From Oscillospiraceae bacterium (GTDB lineage Bacteria > Bacillota > Clostridia > Oscillospirales > Oscillospiraceae): 42,446 nucleotides of DNA. The position numbers and the translations under genes were made by a program. Below, in pieces: positions 7,506 to 15,681 of this stretch (positions are counted from its first letter, which is position 1; each line of letters begins with the position of its first letter). The notes beneath the pieces are model-generated. The model saw nothing but the letters and a program-made list of their open reading frames with translations. It was not told the origin of the DNA and ran no database searches. Location: the NCBI GenBank assembly GCA_017436035.1, contig JAFSDV010000013.1, positions 1 through 42,446 of the forward strand, in the 5' to 3' direction.

Positions 7506-7943
7506 ATGAATTTCAGGCTGATCATCGACAAAGGGAAAGATGAAGAGGTGGTGGCAACTGTCCACGGTCGAACCCCCTTGATCGACGAAATTGAAGCGTT
7601 GATTCAGAAACACACAGACCGTATCCCCGGTTATAGCGAGGGTGACATCAAGCTGCTGTCTGTTCCCGAAATCGAGTGTATTACCGTTTTGGACGGCAAG
7701 ACCTATGCCATTGATACCAAGAGTCGCCGATATCGGCTGAAGCAGAGATTATACGAATTGGAAGAGCAGCTCCCCTCTTCTTTTATCCGGATCAACAAGA
7801 GCTCCCTGGCCAACGAAAACGCTTTGGACCGGTTCACTGTTACTATTGCCGGCAGTGTGGACGCAGTTTTCAAATGCGGTTACAGGGAGTATGTCTCCCG
7901 GCGCTGCTTCACCCAAATCAAAAGGAGGTTGGAAGGGAAATGA
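7506..7943 (+). CDS. LytTR-family DNA-binding regulator
   Basis: 145 residues. It begins MNFRLIIDKG after GGAGGTGGACCT. The last ~100 residues are a LytTR DNA-binding domain: a region ending LLSVPEIECITVLDGKTYAID, RRYRLKQRLYELEEQLPSSFIRINKSSLAN and GYREYVSRRCFTQIKRRL. There is no receiver domain, so it is the short LytTR type that is controlled by a membrane partner. It overlaps the DUF3021 gene by four bases (ATGA). Such pairs (for example BrsR/BrsM of streptococci) act as regulator and membrane inhibitor. A -10-like TACAAT (7479-7484) lies upstream without a clear -35, which suits an activator-dependent, self-regulated promoter. Confidence 0.9.
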   Translation: MNFRLIIDKGKDEEVVATVHGRTPLIDEIEALIQKHTDRIPGYSEGDIKLLSVPEIECITVLDGKTYAIDTKSRRYRLKQRLYELEEQLPSSFIRINKSSLANENALDRFTVTIAGSVDAVFKCGYREYVSRRCFTQIKRRLEGK

Positions 7944-8365
7944 AAAACTTTTGGAAAGAATTCTTACTCCGAGGTCTGATCTGCGCCAGCGGCGGACCGA
8001 TCGTGTTAGCCATGATCTATGGCATTTTAGGTGCTGCCGGAGCTGTGGAAGCTTTCTCTCCCAGAGAGGTCTGTATGGGTATCCTGACGATCACGCTGCT
8101 TGCCTTTACCGCGGCAGGTATGACCGCCATTTATCAGATGGAACAGCTGCCCCTTCCCACCATGATCCTGCTCCACGGCGGTGCGCTGTACATCGCCTAC
8201 ATTCTGACCTATCTGCTCAATGGCTGGCTGCAGCAGCTGCTGCTCCCCATCCTCGTTTTCACCGGTATTTTCGTCGCAGGCTATGCTGTGATCTGGCTCA
8301 TCATCTACGCCGTCACTAAAATCAAAACAGAAGATCTCAACAAAAAACTGAAAAACAATCCGTAA
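7940..8365 (+). CDS. DUF3021 membrane protein, partner of the LytTR regulator
   Basis: 141 residues. The ATG overlaps the stop of the regulator and follows GGAAGGGAA. Four membrane helices: residues about 8-30, 48-68, 77-98 and 105-128, with a lysine-rich cytoplasmic tail (TKIKTEDLNKKLKNNP). This layout and the coupling to a short LytTR protein identify DUF3021. In studied pairs the membrane protein holds the regulator inactive. It likely controls its own operon. Confidence 0.88.
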   Translation: MKNFWKEFLLRGLICASGGPIVLAMIYGILGAAGAVEAFSPREVCMGILTITLLAFTAAGMTAIYQMEQLPLPTMILLHGGALYIAYILTYLLNGWLQQLLLPILVFTGIFVAGYAVIWLIIYAVTKIKTEDLNKKLKNNP

Positions 8366-8447
8366 AATTTGTTTTCAAAAACTTCATTTGACTATTTTCC
8401 TCTTTTCTGTTATGCTTGCATCGAAAATCAGAAAGGAGAAATCGCCA

Positions 8448-8681
8448 ATGGAGAAGTTTATTCCCTACGAAAAGCTTTCCAAGAAGGAAAAGCGAAAAGT
8501 GGACACTGCCAAGCGGAACACCTGGGGCGACTTAAATCCCGTCACCCGCAAACCGCAAAGCAGCAAAGCCTACTGCAGAAACAAAGCCCGGAATTGGAAA
8601 CGTGAGATTTCACATGAACCAATTCCGGGATTTTTTTATTGCCTGCTTAGCCTAAGCTATGCTATAATGATTAATAATTGA
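8448..8681 (+). CDS. Small basic protein of unknown function
   Basis: 77 residues as read, starting MEKFIPYEKLSKKEKRKVD after AAAGGAG. The first ~55 residues are highly basic, with WGDLNPVTRKP and SKAYCRNKARNWK, like small conserved Clostridia proteins of unknown role. The frame then passes through a strong intrinsic terminator and the promoter of the next gene, and its TGA lies just before the nitroreductase ribosome-binding site. Most transcripts would therefore end before the stop codon. Either the tail is a recent extension by loss of a stop, or the basic part is the only functional piece. Confidence 0.6.
   Translation: MEKFIPYEKLSKKEKRKVDTAKRNTWGDLNPVTRKPQSSKAYCRNKARNWKREISHEPIPGFFYCLLSLSYAIMINN
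8588..8637 (+). terminator. Terminator inside the end of the small basic ORF
   Basis: CCGGAATTGG and CCAATTCCGG pair perfectly around a 21-base loop and are followed by GATTTTTTTAT. It sits inside the reading frame of the upstream gene. Confidence 0.85.
8639..8668 (+). promoter_or_regulatory. Promoter of the nitroreductase gene
   Basis: TTGCCT (8639-8644) and TATAAT (8663-8668) with an 18-base spacer. The -10 is extended (TGCTATAAT). It begins right after the preceding terminator. Confidence 0.65.
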
Positions 8682-8695
8682 AGGAGATGATCGCT

Positions 8696-9211
8696 ATGAC
8701 ATTTTTAGAGCTTGCAAAGATGCGTTATTCTGTCCGTTCTTTTAAGGATCAGCCCATTCAGGAGGAACACATGAACCGGATCCTGGAGGCCGGGCATGTT
8801 GCACCTACCGCCTGCAATAACCAACCCCAGAAGATCTATATCGTTAAGAGCGAGGACGCAAGAAAGAAGCTTGCATCCGTCTGCCGCTGCACCTTTGATG
8901 CTCCTGTGATATTAGCAGTCTGCTACGATCGCACCCGGGACTGGAAGAACAAACTGCAGCCCGGTTATGAATCCGGCGAGACCGATGCCGCCATTGTCTG
9001 CACCCACATGATGCTGGAGGCTGCGGAGCTGGGTGTCGGCTCCTGCTGGGTAGGCTATTTCAATTCAGAAAAGGTGTCCGAAGTCCTGGGTCTGCCGGAG
9101 AACGTGACTGTCTCCGCACTGCTGCCCATGGGTTATCCTGCCGACGACGCAAAGCCCCTACCGCTGCACAGTCAGTATCGAGAACTATCAGATATTATTT
9201 CTGTAATCTAA
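8696..9211 (+). CDS. Nitroreductase-family flavoprotein
   Basis: 171 residues; ATG after GAAGGAGATGATCGCT. It shows the nitroreductase fold signatures: RYSVRSFKDQPI near the N-terminus, HVAPTACNNQP for FMN phosphate binding, and AAIVCTHMMLEAAELGVGSCWVGYFN, ending with the GYPADDAKPLP block. Members reduce nitro compounds, quinones or flavins with NAD(P)H, usually as FMN-bound dimers in the cytosol; the substrate here is unknown. It has its own promoter and is followed by a 73-residue gene 25 bases later, probably in the same transcript. Confidence 0.92.
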   Translation: MTFLELAKMRYSVRSFKDQPIQEEHMNRILEAGHVAPTACNNQPQKIYIVKSEDARKKLASVCRCTFDAPVILAVCYDRTRDWKNKLQPGYESGETDAAIVCTHMMLEAAELGVGSCWVGYFNSEKVSEVLGLPENVTVSALLPMGYPADDAKPLPLHSQYRELSDIISVI

Positions 9212-9236
9212 TTTCAAGGGATAAGGAGATACCAAC

Positions 9237-9458
9237 ATGAACGAATACGAAGTTTTTATTGAAGACATCAATTCCTGCGGCGGTGAGCAGCACGCTAAGA
9301 AAGAGCTGATCGAGGTCGAGACAGACAGCCCTGAAGCTTACGTGAAGGAAAACGGCAGATTCCCCATTCTGGGCATTACAAGAAATACCAACGGCGATAC
9401 CGTAATCACCACCGGCGACGGCAACGGTAATTTCTTAAAATACACCTTCACAAAGTGA
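9237..9458 (+). CDS. 73-residue acidic protein, unknown function
   Basis: Begins MNEYEVFIEDINSCGGEQ after GATAAGGAGATACCAAC. It is acidic and soluble with no membrane segment. The sequence alternates short strands and turns (KELIEVETDSPEAYVKENGR, TGDGNGNFLKYTFTK), suggesting a small beta-rich fold. It probably shares the nitroreductase transcript. I do not recognise a family. Confidence 0.7.
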   Translation: MNEYEVFIEDINSCGGEQHAKKELIEVETDSPEAYVKENGRFPILGITRNTNGDTVITTGDGNGNFLKYTFTK

Positions 9459-9552
9459 TGAATGAAACCGAATGTACTCCATCAGCAAGACCTTTGCCAA
9501 ATCATAACCCCGACTGTTTATGTAAAGGTTGTTTTCTTCTATAAGTGAAAAC

Positions 9553-9591
9553 GCGGATGTCCCTCAGAAACGAGCGGCATCCGCAATTTTT
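9553..9591 (+). terminator. Terminator after the nitroreductase operon
   Basis: GCGGATG and CATCCGC form a stem with an imperfect inner extension around an 18-base loop, followed by AATTTTT. Confidence 0.7.
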
Positions 9592-9599
9592 CATTTTCT

Positions 9600-10232
9600 T
9601 TATTCTTTCATGCAATTCCACAGTCGTTCCAGCAGATCGCCCTGGAGGTAGAAGGTGGTTTCAAAGTGCATAAATCGATCCGTGTTCCGATCCCACAGGA
9701 GTATCAGCTTCGGTGAAAATTCGTTGTCCCCTTCCCAGAATTGCAGCAGCACCGGAAAGAAGGGCACTACCTGAAATTTGCAGGTCAGGTCTGCTCCTGC
9801 CATACGCTCCAGCAATACACCGCCCAGTTTTTCGCAAGCTGCCTTCAGCTCATCCAAACGGTCATCGAACAGCTGGGCATATTTCTTGGTAAAGGTGTCC
9901 GTATGGGTGACACCGGTTAGCACAAAAGTTCCCACGGCGCACCACTGCCCAAACAGTGACGGGGCAGTTTCGCCCTTGTGGCAGCACAGCAGGTCATAGA
10001 TCGTCATTACTGTACTGTAAGAGCGGCACTCCGTCCAAACGCCTTCGATGTACTCTTCAATTCCCCCAACCCTTCTGCCGATACGGCAGGGGGTATTCAA
10101 ATAGGTCAGATAGATATACTCCTCGTCCGCTTCCAACCAAAATTTCCGGATCATCTGCTCCTGGTCGTACTTCAGAAAGATCCGCTTACCAACATCCACC
10201 TGAAGATCGTAATTTGAGACAGTTTTCGCCAT
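9600..10232 (-). CDS. DUF3786 protein
   Basis: 210 residues starting MAKTVSNYDLQVDVGKR. The order of a two-strand start, MTIYDLLCCHKGE, then the later SPKLILLWDRNTD near the C-terminus fits DUF3786, a family of anaerobes with no proven activity. It has cysteines at the CRIG, ECRS and LLCC positions. It lies six bases after the methyltransferase-type gene on the same strand, so it is the third gene of an operon with the TIGR04076 gene. Confidence 0.75.
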   Translation of the reverse strand: MAKTVSNYDLQVDVGKRIFLKYDQEQMIRKFWLEADEEYIYLTYLNTPCRIGRRVGGIEEYIEGVWTECRSYSTVMTIYDLLCCHKGETAPSLFGQWCAVGTFVLTGVTHTDTFTKKYAQLFDDRLDELKAACEKLGGVLLERMAGADLTCKFQVVPFFPVLLQFWEGDNEFSPKLILLWDRNTDRFMHFETTFYLQGDLLERLWNCMKE

Positions 10233-10238
10233 AACACC

Positions 10239-10904
10239 TCACCAAACAAAGGGAATGATTCTATACTTTACTTTCTGCTTGTACGCTGCATAGCCGGGAA
10301 GTTCCCGGGTCAGCAGGTCTTCCTCATCTTTCAGCCGCATAATGATGATCGCCGGGTAGAAAGCAAAAACAATCAGCGCGTACCAAGAGCCGAGGATCAG
10401 GGGAATCATCAGAAACAGCAAGATCGTTACCGCATACATAGGGTGTCGGACGACACCGTACAGTCCTGTGTCTACCACGGTCTGCCCCTCTTCCACCTTA
10501 ATGGTACGGCTGAGGTATGCGTTTTCACCCATCACCTCGGCGTATAGCGCATAGGCAACTAAAAACAGAACCGACGCGGTAATGACCACCCAGGCGGGCA
10601 TTGCAGACCATCCAAAACGGAAGTCCAGACCAGCCACCACAAAGCCGACGATGAACATCAACCCGGAAACGGCAACGACACCTTTCTGCGTCTGCTGCTT
10701 TTCCTTGGCGTCTAACCGCTTTTTCAGAAAAGCCGGAGACTTATACAGCATCACAAAACCGGCAATCAGCATTGGAACAAACAGCAAACCCATAAACAGC
10801 CAACCGTATGTATAGCAAAAAGTACCGGCAGGCAGGAAAATCAGCAGACCCACCAGCAAAAAGCCGCATATATATTTGGTTAAGGCTTCGATTAAGAGTT
10901 TCAT
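10239..10904 (-). CDS. ICMT/PEMT-type membrane methyltransferase
   Basis: 221 residues with about six membrane helices. The C-terminal part carries the isoprenylcysteine/phospholipid methyltransferase signature: VVDTGLYGVVRHPMYAVTILL (S-adenosylmethionine and substrate region with RHPMY), then a helix pair and RLKDEEDLLTRELPGYAAYKQKVKYRIIPF. Such enzymes methylate lipids or lipid-like thiols at the membrane; the bacterial substrate is not known here. Its ATG overlaps the stop of the TIGR04076 gene by four bases, so the two are translationally coupled. Confidence 0.85.
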   Translation of the reverse strand: MKLLIEALTKYICGFLLVGLLIFLPAGTFCYTYGWLFMGLLFVPMLIAGFVMLYKSPAFLKKRLDAKEKQQTQKGVVAVSGLMFIVGFVVAGLDFRFGWSAMPAWVVITASVLFLVAYALYAEVMGENAYLSRTIKVEEGQTVVDTGLYGVVRHPMYAVTILLFLMIPLILGSWYALIVFAFYPAIIIMRLKDEEDLLTRELPGYAAYKQKVKYRIIPFVW

Positions 10905-11212
10905 TCTTTTTCCCCCACCGTTTCCAAATAAAAGCTCACAGGGCGAAAGCCGTCATTACAGCTGATCATCGCTGAGCAGGGGTTCTTCATCCAACCATCG
11001 TAGAAGTTCCCGCCGCCTGCCGCCAAAGTCTTCACAAAGGCAGACACGCTGTCCCACGCACTTTCGCAGAAGCTTTCCGGCTTTTCACCGTTCTGGCTGA
11101 TCCAAATCCTGCCTTCTTCCACATCGCAAGTATGCTCGATAGGATTCTCGTACCGGGCCATCAGGTCTGGATAGCTAGCCTTCCTGACGGCAGTGATCTT
11201 CACATTCTTCAT
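10901..11212 (-). CDS. TIGR04076-family protein
   Basis: 103 residues; the ATG (MKNVKITAVRK) follows GAGGTGTGTTT. The family pattern is clear: an early HTCDVEEGRIW, then PESFCESAWDSV, AAGGG and a final SCNDGFRPVSFYLE. Three spaced cysteines suggest metal or redox chemistry, but no function is established for the family. It is the first gene of a three-gene operon driven by a consensus-like promoter. Confidence 0.85.
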   Translation of the reverse strand: MKNVKITAVRKASYPDLMARYENPIEHTCDVEEGRIWISQNGEKPESFCESAWDSVSAFVKTLAAGGGNFYDGWMKNPCSAMISCNDGFRPVSFYLETVGEKE

Positions 11213-11231
11213 AAACACACCTCTTTATATT

Positions 11232-11284
11232 ATTATATCACGCCAAGATCTCCCTTGCAACAAAAGCCTTACATATCGTATAAT
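11232..11284. promoter_or_regulatory. Divergent promoters sharing one -35 box
   Basis: On the minus strand TTGCAA (11255-11260) and TATAAT (11232-11237) are 17 bases apart and serve the TIGR04076 operon. On the plus strand the same self-complementary TTGCAA and TATAAT (11279-11284) are 18 bases apart and serve the XRE regulator gene. The two promoters must compete for polymerase. Confidence 0.7.
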
Positions 11285-11391
11285 TAGAACACAAAAGCTC
11301 CCTCTTGGCGGTTGATCTCTCCCCACTCAACCACCGGTTCGTGGACTATTTACCCCAGCTTTGCTATGCTGATGGTGAAAGGAGGATTCCA

Positions 11392-12006
11392 ATGGATCAA
11401 GTAAAAATCGGAATGTTCATTGCTGATTGCAGAAAAAAAGCAAAGTTGACCCAATTGCAATTGGCGGAAAAATTAGGCATCACCGACAGGGCCATATCCA
11501 AATGGGAGACAGGCAAATCCCTGCCCGATTCTTCCATCATGCTGGAGCTGTGCGGTATGTTAGGCATCACTGTAAACGATTTATTATCCGGGGAGGTCGT
11601 GACTATGGATCATTACAACAAAGAACTGGAAAACAACCTGCTTGAAATGGTTAAACAAAAGCAAGAAGCTGACAGGAAATTGTTGGCTTCGGAATGGATC
11701 GTCGGTATTTTATCTTTTATCGTTCTGTTTGTGCCCATTATGCTCGGTGCGCTTTTACCCATAGAAAAAGAATGGGCCAGGCTCATCCTTGTATTTTCCG
11801 GTTTTATCCCAGGCATTATTGGTTTCTGTTTTGCTACGAAAATCGAGCAGGTGGCAGGTTACTATGAATGTAAACACTGTAAACACAGATATGTGCCTAC
11901 CTATAAAGCTGTGAATATGGCACCGCATATAAACAGAACCAGATATATGCGCTGCCCCGAGTGTGGCAAACAGTCCTGGCAGAAGAAAGTACTGACAAAA
12001 GAATAA
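11392..12006 (+). CDS. Membrane-bound XRE regulator with zinc ribbon
   Basis: 204 residues; ATG after AAAGGAGG. Residues 5-65 are an XRE helix-turn-helix (LTQLQLAEKLGITDRAISKW). A coiled linker (75-100) leads to two membrane helices (about 102-122 and 131-147). The C-terminus has CxxC pairs at Cys160/163 and Cys188/191, a probable zinc ribbon on the cytoplasmic side. The combination suggests a regulator that senses membrane or metal state while held at the membrane. It is transcribed divergently from the methyltransferase operon through an overlapping promoter, so that operon is the first target to suspect. Confidence 0.85.
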   Translation: MDQVKIGMFIADCRKKAKLTQLQLAEKLGITDRAISKWETGKSLPDSSIMLELCGMLGITVNDLLSGEVVTMDHYNKELENNLLEMVKQKQEADRKLLASEWIVGILSFIVLFVPIMLGALLPIEKEWARLILVFSGFIPGIIGFCFATKIEQVAGYYECKHCKHRYVPTYKAVNMAPHINRTRYMRCPECGKQSWQKKVLTKE

Positions 12007-12014
12007 ATGATCAA

Positions 12015-12052
12015 GAGCCAAGCCGCAATGCGGCTTGGCTCAAGCATTCTTT
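12015..12052 (+). terminator. Terminator of the XRE gene
   Basis: GAGCCAAGCCGC and GCGGCTTGGCTC form a perfect 12-base stem with loop AAT, followed by a weak tail AAGCATTCTTT. The rest of the space to 12220 holds a probable extended -10 (TGTGTATAAT, 12190-12199) for the next gene, with no good -35. Confidence 0.7.
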
Positions 12053-12220
12053 AGAACATTCCGCTGTTGTACCTTTTCTGTACCCGGACGGCAGGGATCG
12101 TCATCCCTGACTATGTGAAGTTGCTGTTTTATCCTTTCTGCGGCATAAATGAATATTTCTTGAAATTTTGTCAGCTTTGGAGTAGAATATGTGTATAATT
12201 GTAAACTGGGAGAATGTGCT

Positions 12221-14167
12221 ATGCGCAAAAATTCAACCCTTGAAAAAATATACATATCCGCGGCGTTGATCGTGGGTCTTATTCTGCTGCTGGCATTTTT
12301 ATTTACCGGAGATAATTTTGAGCTGACGAAGGCTTTGTTTGACGCCCGGATCACCAAGGATGAGCTGTGGGAGACCACCTCCAGATTGGGAATGGGCAGC
12401 TATGCAGCAGTTGCTCTGCTTTCAATGCTCCAGACCGTTTGCCCCTTCCTGCCTGCCGAGCCTATTCAGGTGCTTGCCGGTATCGCCTTTGGTTTCCCCA
12501 TTGGCTTTGCCTGCTGCGCAGCGGGATTTTTCATGGGCTGTTCCCTGATTTTCCTGTTGTATAAGCTCTACGGCAACCGGGTCCGGAATTATTTTATTAC
12601 AAATCTGCAGCTGGATTTGGACACTATTTCTAAATCCAACCGGATCACACTGATCATTCTTTTGCTGTACTTTATGCCTGCCATCCCCTACGGCATGATC
12701 TGCTTTTTTGCAGCGAGTATGGATATCAAGTACCACAAATATGTATCCGTGAATCTTTTGGGTGCTGTCCCCTCTTTGTGCATCGGTGTAGGCTTGGGGC
12801 ATATGACCATCGCCTCCAGCTGGGCGTTGTCCCTTTGCGTCTTTGTGCTGCTGGCAATTTTGCTGGTTGTGATCTTCAGAAAAAAAGATCGGATTTTCTC
12901 TAAGCTGAATCATCTGGCAGCAAAGCCCGGCTATTCAGTCAAAACAACTGTACGTAAAAGCAACCGGTTGTTCCTCATTCTGATGTATAACGCCGCAAAA
13001 CTTTACTTCTTCCTGTGCGGCATCCGGGTGCAAATGATCAATCATTGCGAAAAAAAGCTTCAAGGTCCTTGTATCGTACTGTGTAATCACGGCTCTTTTG
13101 TGGACTTCTTCTTTGCCGCCAAGCTGCTGCGCCGAAGTGACTTTAATTTTGTCACCGCAAGGCTTTATTTCTATCACAAATGGCTGGGCAGCCTTCTGAA
13201 GCTGCTGGGCTGCTTCCCGAAGAGTATGTTTGCTACCGATCTGGAAAGCACCAAAAACTGTATGCGTGTACTGCAGGAGGGTCGGGTACTGGCTATGATG
13301 CCCGAAGCGCGGCTTTCAACAGCAGGTCAATTTGAAGATATCCAGGGACGGACCTATTCCTTCCTGAAAAAAGCCGGCGTCCCAGTGTACACCATCCGCT
13401 TTCAGGGGGATTATTTTGCCGATCCCAAATGGGGGAAAGGCTTCCGCCGGGGTTCTGTGGTAGAAGCGGAACTGGACATCCTGCTGCAGCCCCATGAGCT
13501 GAAAGCCCTGTCTGCCGAGCAGATCGGCAATGCTGTGGAGCAGCGGCTGTACTACGACGAATTTGCGTGGCTCAAGACCCGACCCCACATCCGTTACCGG
13601 AGCCGCCGTCTTGCGGAGGGTTTGGAAAACATCCTATCCCTGTGCCCGGTTTGTGGCAGCCGATACACCATCGGCACCAAGGGCCGCAGTATTTTCTGTG
13701 AGCATTGCGGGCCGCTGACCCAGCTGGACGACCGTTACAGCTTTACCGGTCCGTTCCGGTTTGAGAACTTTGCCCAGTGGTATGAATGGCAAAAGCAACA
13801 GCTTTTACAGCAGATTGAAAACGATCCGGGCTTTTGCCTGCAAACCCCTGTACAGCTGCGGCACGGTGATCCAACCGGCAAAAACCTGACCTGCCATGCC
13901 GGAGACGGTATGTGTATATTAAACCGAAGCGGATTGCTGTATACCGGAACACGGAACGGCGAGCAATGCAGTATTCACTTCCCATTGGAGCAGATCTACC
14001 GGCTGCTCTTTGGCGCGGGCGAAAACTTTGAACTTTACCAGGGCGGGCAGATCTTTTATTTCGTGCCCCAGGAGAAGCGTTCCGCTGTAGACTGGTACAT
14101 AGCATCTGCGCTCCTGTATGATCTGGAGTTTGAAAAAGAAAAGAGTAAAGCGGGGAATTGTTATTAA
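12221..14167 (+). CDS. VTT (DedA-like) domain fused to a PlsC acyltransferase and zinc ribbon
   Basis: 648 residues; ATG after GGGAGAATGTGCT. Residues 10-225 are a VTT/SNARE-associated domain (AEPIQVLAGIAFGFPIG, FMPAIPYGMICFFAA), a family now linked to lipid flipping. Residues 265-440 are a PlsC-like acyltransferase with the HX4D motif in NHGSFVD (289-295) and PEARLS (361-366), which occupies the place of the usual EGTR block. Residues 470-500 are a zinc ribbon (Cys475/478/493/496), and the rest is an alpha/beta tail. The fusion suggests that lysophospholipid re-acylation is tied to transbilayer movement. The downstream carrier gene overlaps its end. Confidence 0.88.
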   Translation: MRKNSTLEKIYISAALIVGLILLLAFLFTGDNFELTKALFDARITKDELWETTSRLGMGSYAAVALLSMLQTVCPFLPAEPIQVLAGIAFGFPIGFACCAAGFFMGCSLIFLLYKLYGNRVRNYFITNLQLDLDTISKSNRITLIILLLYFMPAIPYGMICFFAASMDIKYHKYVSVNLLGAVPSLCIGVGLGHMTIASSWALSLCVFVLLAILLVVIFRKKDRIFSKLNHLAAKPGYSVKTTVRKSNRLFLILMYNAAKLYFFLCGIRVQMINHCEKKLQGPCIVLCNHGSFVDFFFAAKLLRRSDFNFVTARLYFYHKWLGSLLKLLGCFPKSMFATDLESTKNCMRVLQEGRVLAMMPEARLSTAGQFEDIQGRTYSFLKKAGVPVYTIRFQGDYFADPKWGKGFRRGSVVEAELDILLQPHELKALSAEQIGNAVEQRLYYDEFAWLKTRPHIRYRSRRLAEGLENILSLCPVCGSRYTIGTKGRSIFCEHCGPLTQLDDRYSFTGPFRFENFAQWYEWQKQQLLQQIENDPGFCLQTPVQLRHGDPTGKNLTCHAGDGMCILNRSGLLYTGTRNGEQCSIHFPLEQIYRLLFGAGENFELYQGGQIFYFVPQEKRSAVDWYIASALLYDLEFEKEKSKAGNCY

Positions 14168-15599
14168 CACTGTAGAGAAAAAGAACGAAAAAGCTTCCTC
14201 TGTTATCAGCATCAAATCTTTTTTGACCGTCGTGCTGGTGTTAAGCCTGATGCTGGTTATGTGCGGAGGATTGTCCTATATCATTCCTCAGGGCAGCTTT
14301 TCCCGGGACGAAGCGGGGGTAATCATCACCGGCACTTACGTACAACAGAGCGTTTCCGGTATTGCTCCCTGGCGGGTCATTACCGCGCCGCTGCGGGTTT
14401 TTGCCTCTGAGGATGCCGTGACCATGATTGTGATCAGCGTATTTCTGCTGGTAATGAGCGGTGTATTTAACCTTCTGGAAAAAACCGGCGGTGTTAAGAC
14501 CTTCATTGGTCAGATCATGCACAGACTGCGGGACAAGGGCGGTCCGGTGGTGTGCATCACCGTGCTGATCTTCATGCTCTTCGGCAGCCTGTTCGGTATG
14601 TTTGAGGAGCTTGTGACCCTGCTGCCCATTGTTGTTGTTTTTATGCTGTCTATGAATTTAGACACTATGACCGGACTGGGCGCTTGCCTGCTGGCCGCCT
14701 GCTTTGGCTTCTCTGCCGCGATTACAAACCCCTTCTCTGTGGGTCTTGCTTCTCAATACGCAGGCGCTGCACCCTCCGACGGCGTATGGCTTCGGCTTAT
14801 ATTCTTTGGAATCATCTACGTCAATCTGTGTGTATTCCTGATGGTCCATCTGCGCCGGATCAACCGGAATCCCAAGCTGTCCCTCAGCTATGAGGCAGAC
14901 CAAAAGAAAAAAGAAAGCCTTTCCCTTACCCAGCAGACTGATGCTCACAACAGCAAGCTGTTTCGGGTGTTTTCCGCGTTCTTCATCCTGCAGGCAGCGG
15001 TTCTGATCGCCATAGCCTCTGTACGGTCCCTATCATCCCTTGCCATTCCCATTTTGGCTGCCAGCTTCCTGCTTGGCGGCATCGGCGCAGGCTTACTGGT
15101 TTGCCCACGCAAGCTGGATGTGGCGCGATATATTCTGCAAGGTGCTGTGTCTATGCTGCCGGCGGTGGTAATGATTGCCATAGCCTCCTCTGTAAAGCTG
15201 GTAATGACCGAAAGCGGCATTATTGATACCATTATGCACGCTGTTTTGTCAGTCTTAGTGGGCAAGAGTAAATTCATCGCCATCCTGCTGATCTATTTTC
15301 TGATCCTGTTTCTGCAGCTGTTTATCGGCTCGTCCTCAGCCAAGATCGTGCTGCTAATGCCCATCGTTATGCCCATAGCCAAAGCCTTGGGGCTGTCCCC
15401 CGCCCTGATCATTCTGACCTACTGTATGGCAGACGGTTTTACCGATGTGATCATGCCCACCAACCCGGTGCTGCTGATCGGTCTGTCTATGGTCAATGTG
15501 TCTTACTGGAAATGGGTGAAATGGACCTGGAAGCTGCAGCTGATCGTTTTTGCCCAAACTGTGGTGATCCTGTTGTTCGGTGTTGCCATCGGTTACTAA
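14118..15599 (+). CDS. YfcC/DcuC-type anaerobic carrier
   Basis: About 490 residues with 11-12 membrane helices. YIIPQGSF after the first helix, FGSLFGMFEELVTLLPI, NPFSVGLASQYAG and MADGFTDVIMPTNPVLL are typical of the YfcC branch of the C4-dicarboxylate/amino-acid carrier superfamily; the substrate is not clear. The start is uncertain: ATG 14118 overlaps the previous gene by 50 bases and has no ribosome-binding site, while GGGGAATTGTT precedes an ATT at 14163 that would give a more normal N-terminus. Co-transcription with the acyltransferase is likely. Confidence 0.85.
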   Translation: MIWSLKKKRVKRGIVINTVEKKNEKASSVISIKSFLTVVLVLSLMLVMCGGLSYIIPQGSFSRDEAGVIITGTYVQQSVSGIAPWRVITAPLRVFASEDAVTMIVISVFLLVMSGVFNLLEKTGGVKTFIGQIMHRLRDKGGPVVCITVLIFMLFGSLFGMFEELVTLLPIVVVFMLSMNLDTMTGLGACLLAACFGFSAAITNPFSVGLASQYAGAAPSDGVWLRLIFFGIIYVNLCVFLMVHLRRINRNPKLSLSYEADQKKKESLSLTQQTDAHNSKLFRVFSAFFILQAAVLIAIASVRSLSSLAIPILAASFLLGGIGAGLLVCPRKLDVARYILQGAVSMLPAVVMIAIASSVKLVMTESGIIDTIMHAVLSVLVGKSKFIAILLIYFLILFLQLFIGSSSAKIVLLMPIVMPIAKALGLSPALIILTYCMADGFTDVIMPTNPVLLIGLSMVNVSYWKWVKWTWKLQLIVFAQTVVILLFGVAIGY

Positions 15600-15620
15600 A
15601 AAGCCTCTTATACAAGGAAT

Positions 15621-15665
15621 ACCCGACGGCAGGCACCTTTGTGCCTGCCGTCGGGTATATTTTAT
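15621..15665. terminator. Bidirectional terminator between carrier and ProX genes
   Basis: A perfect 16-base stem, ACCCGACGGCAGGCAC with its complement, around a four-base loop, followed on the plus strand by ATATTTTATAG. The genes on both sides point towards it. Confidence 0.85.
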
Positions 15666-15681
15666 AGTTTTTGTGTGTCCT

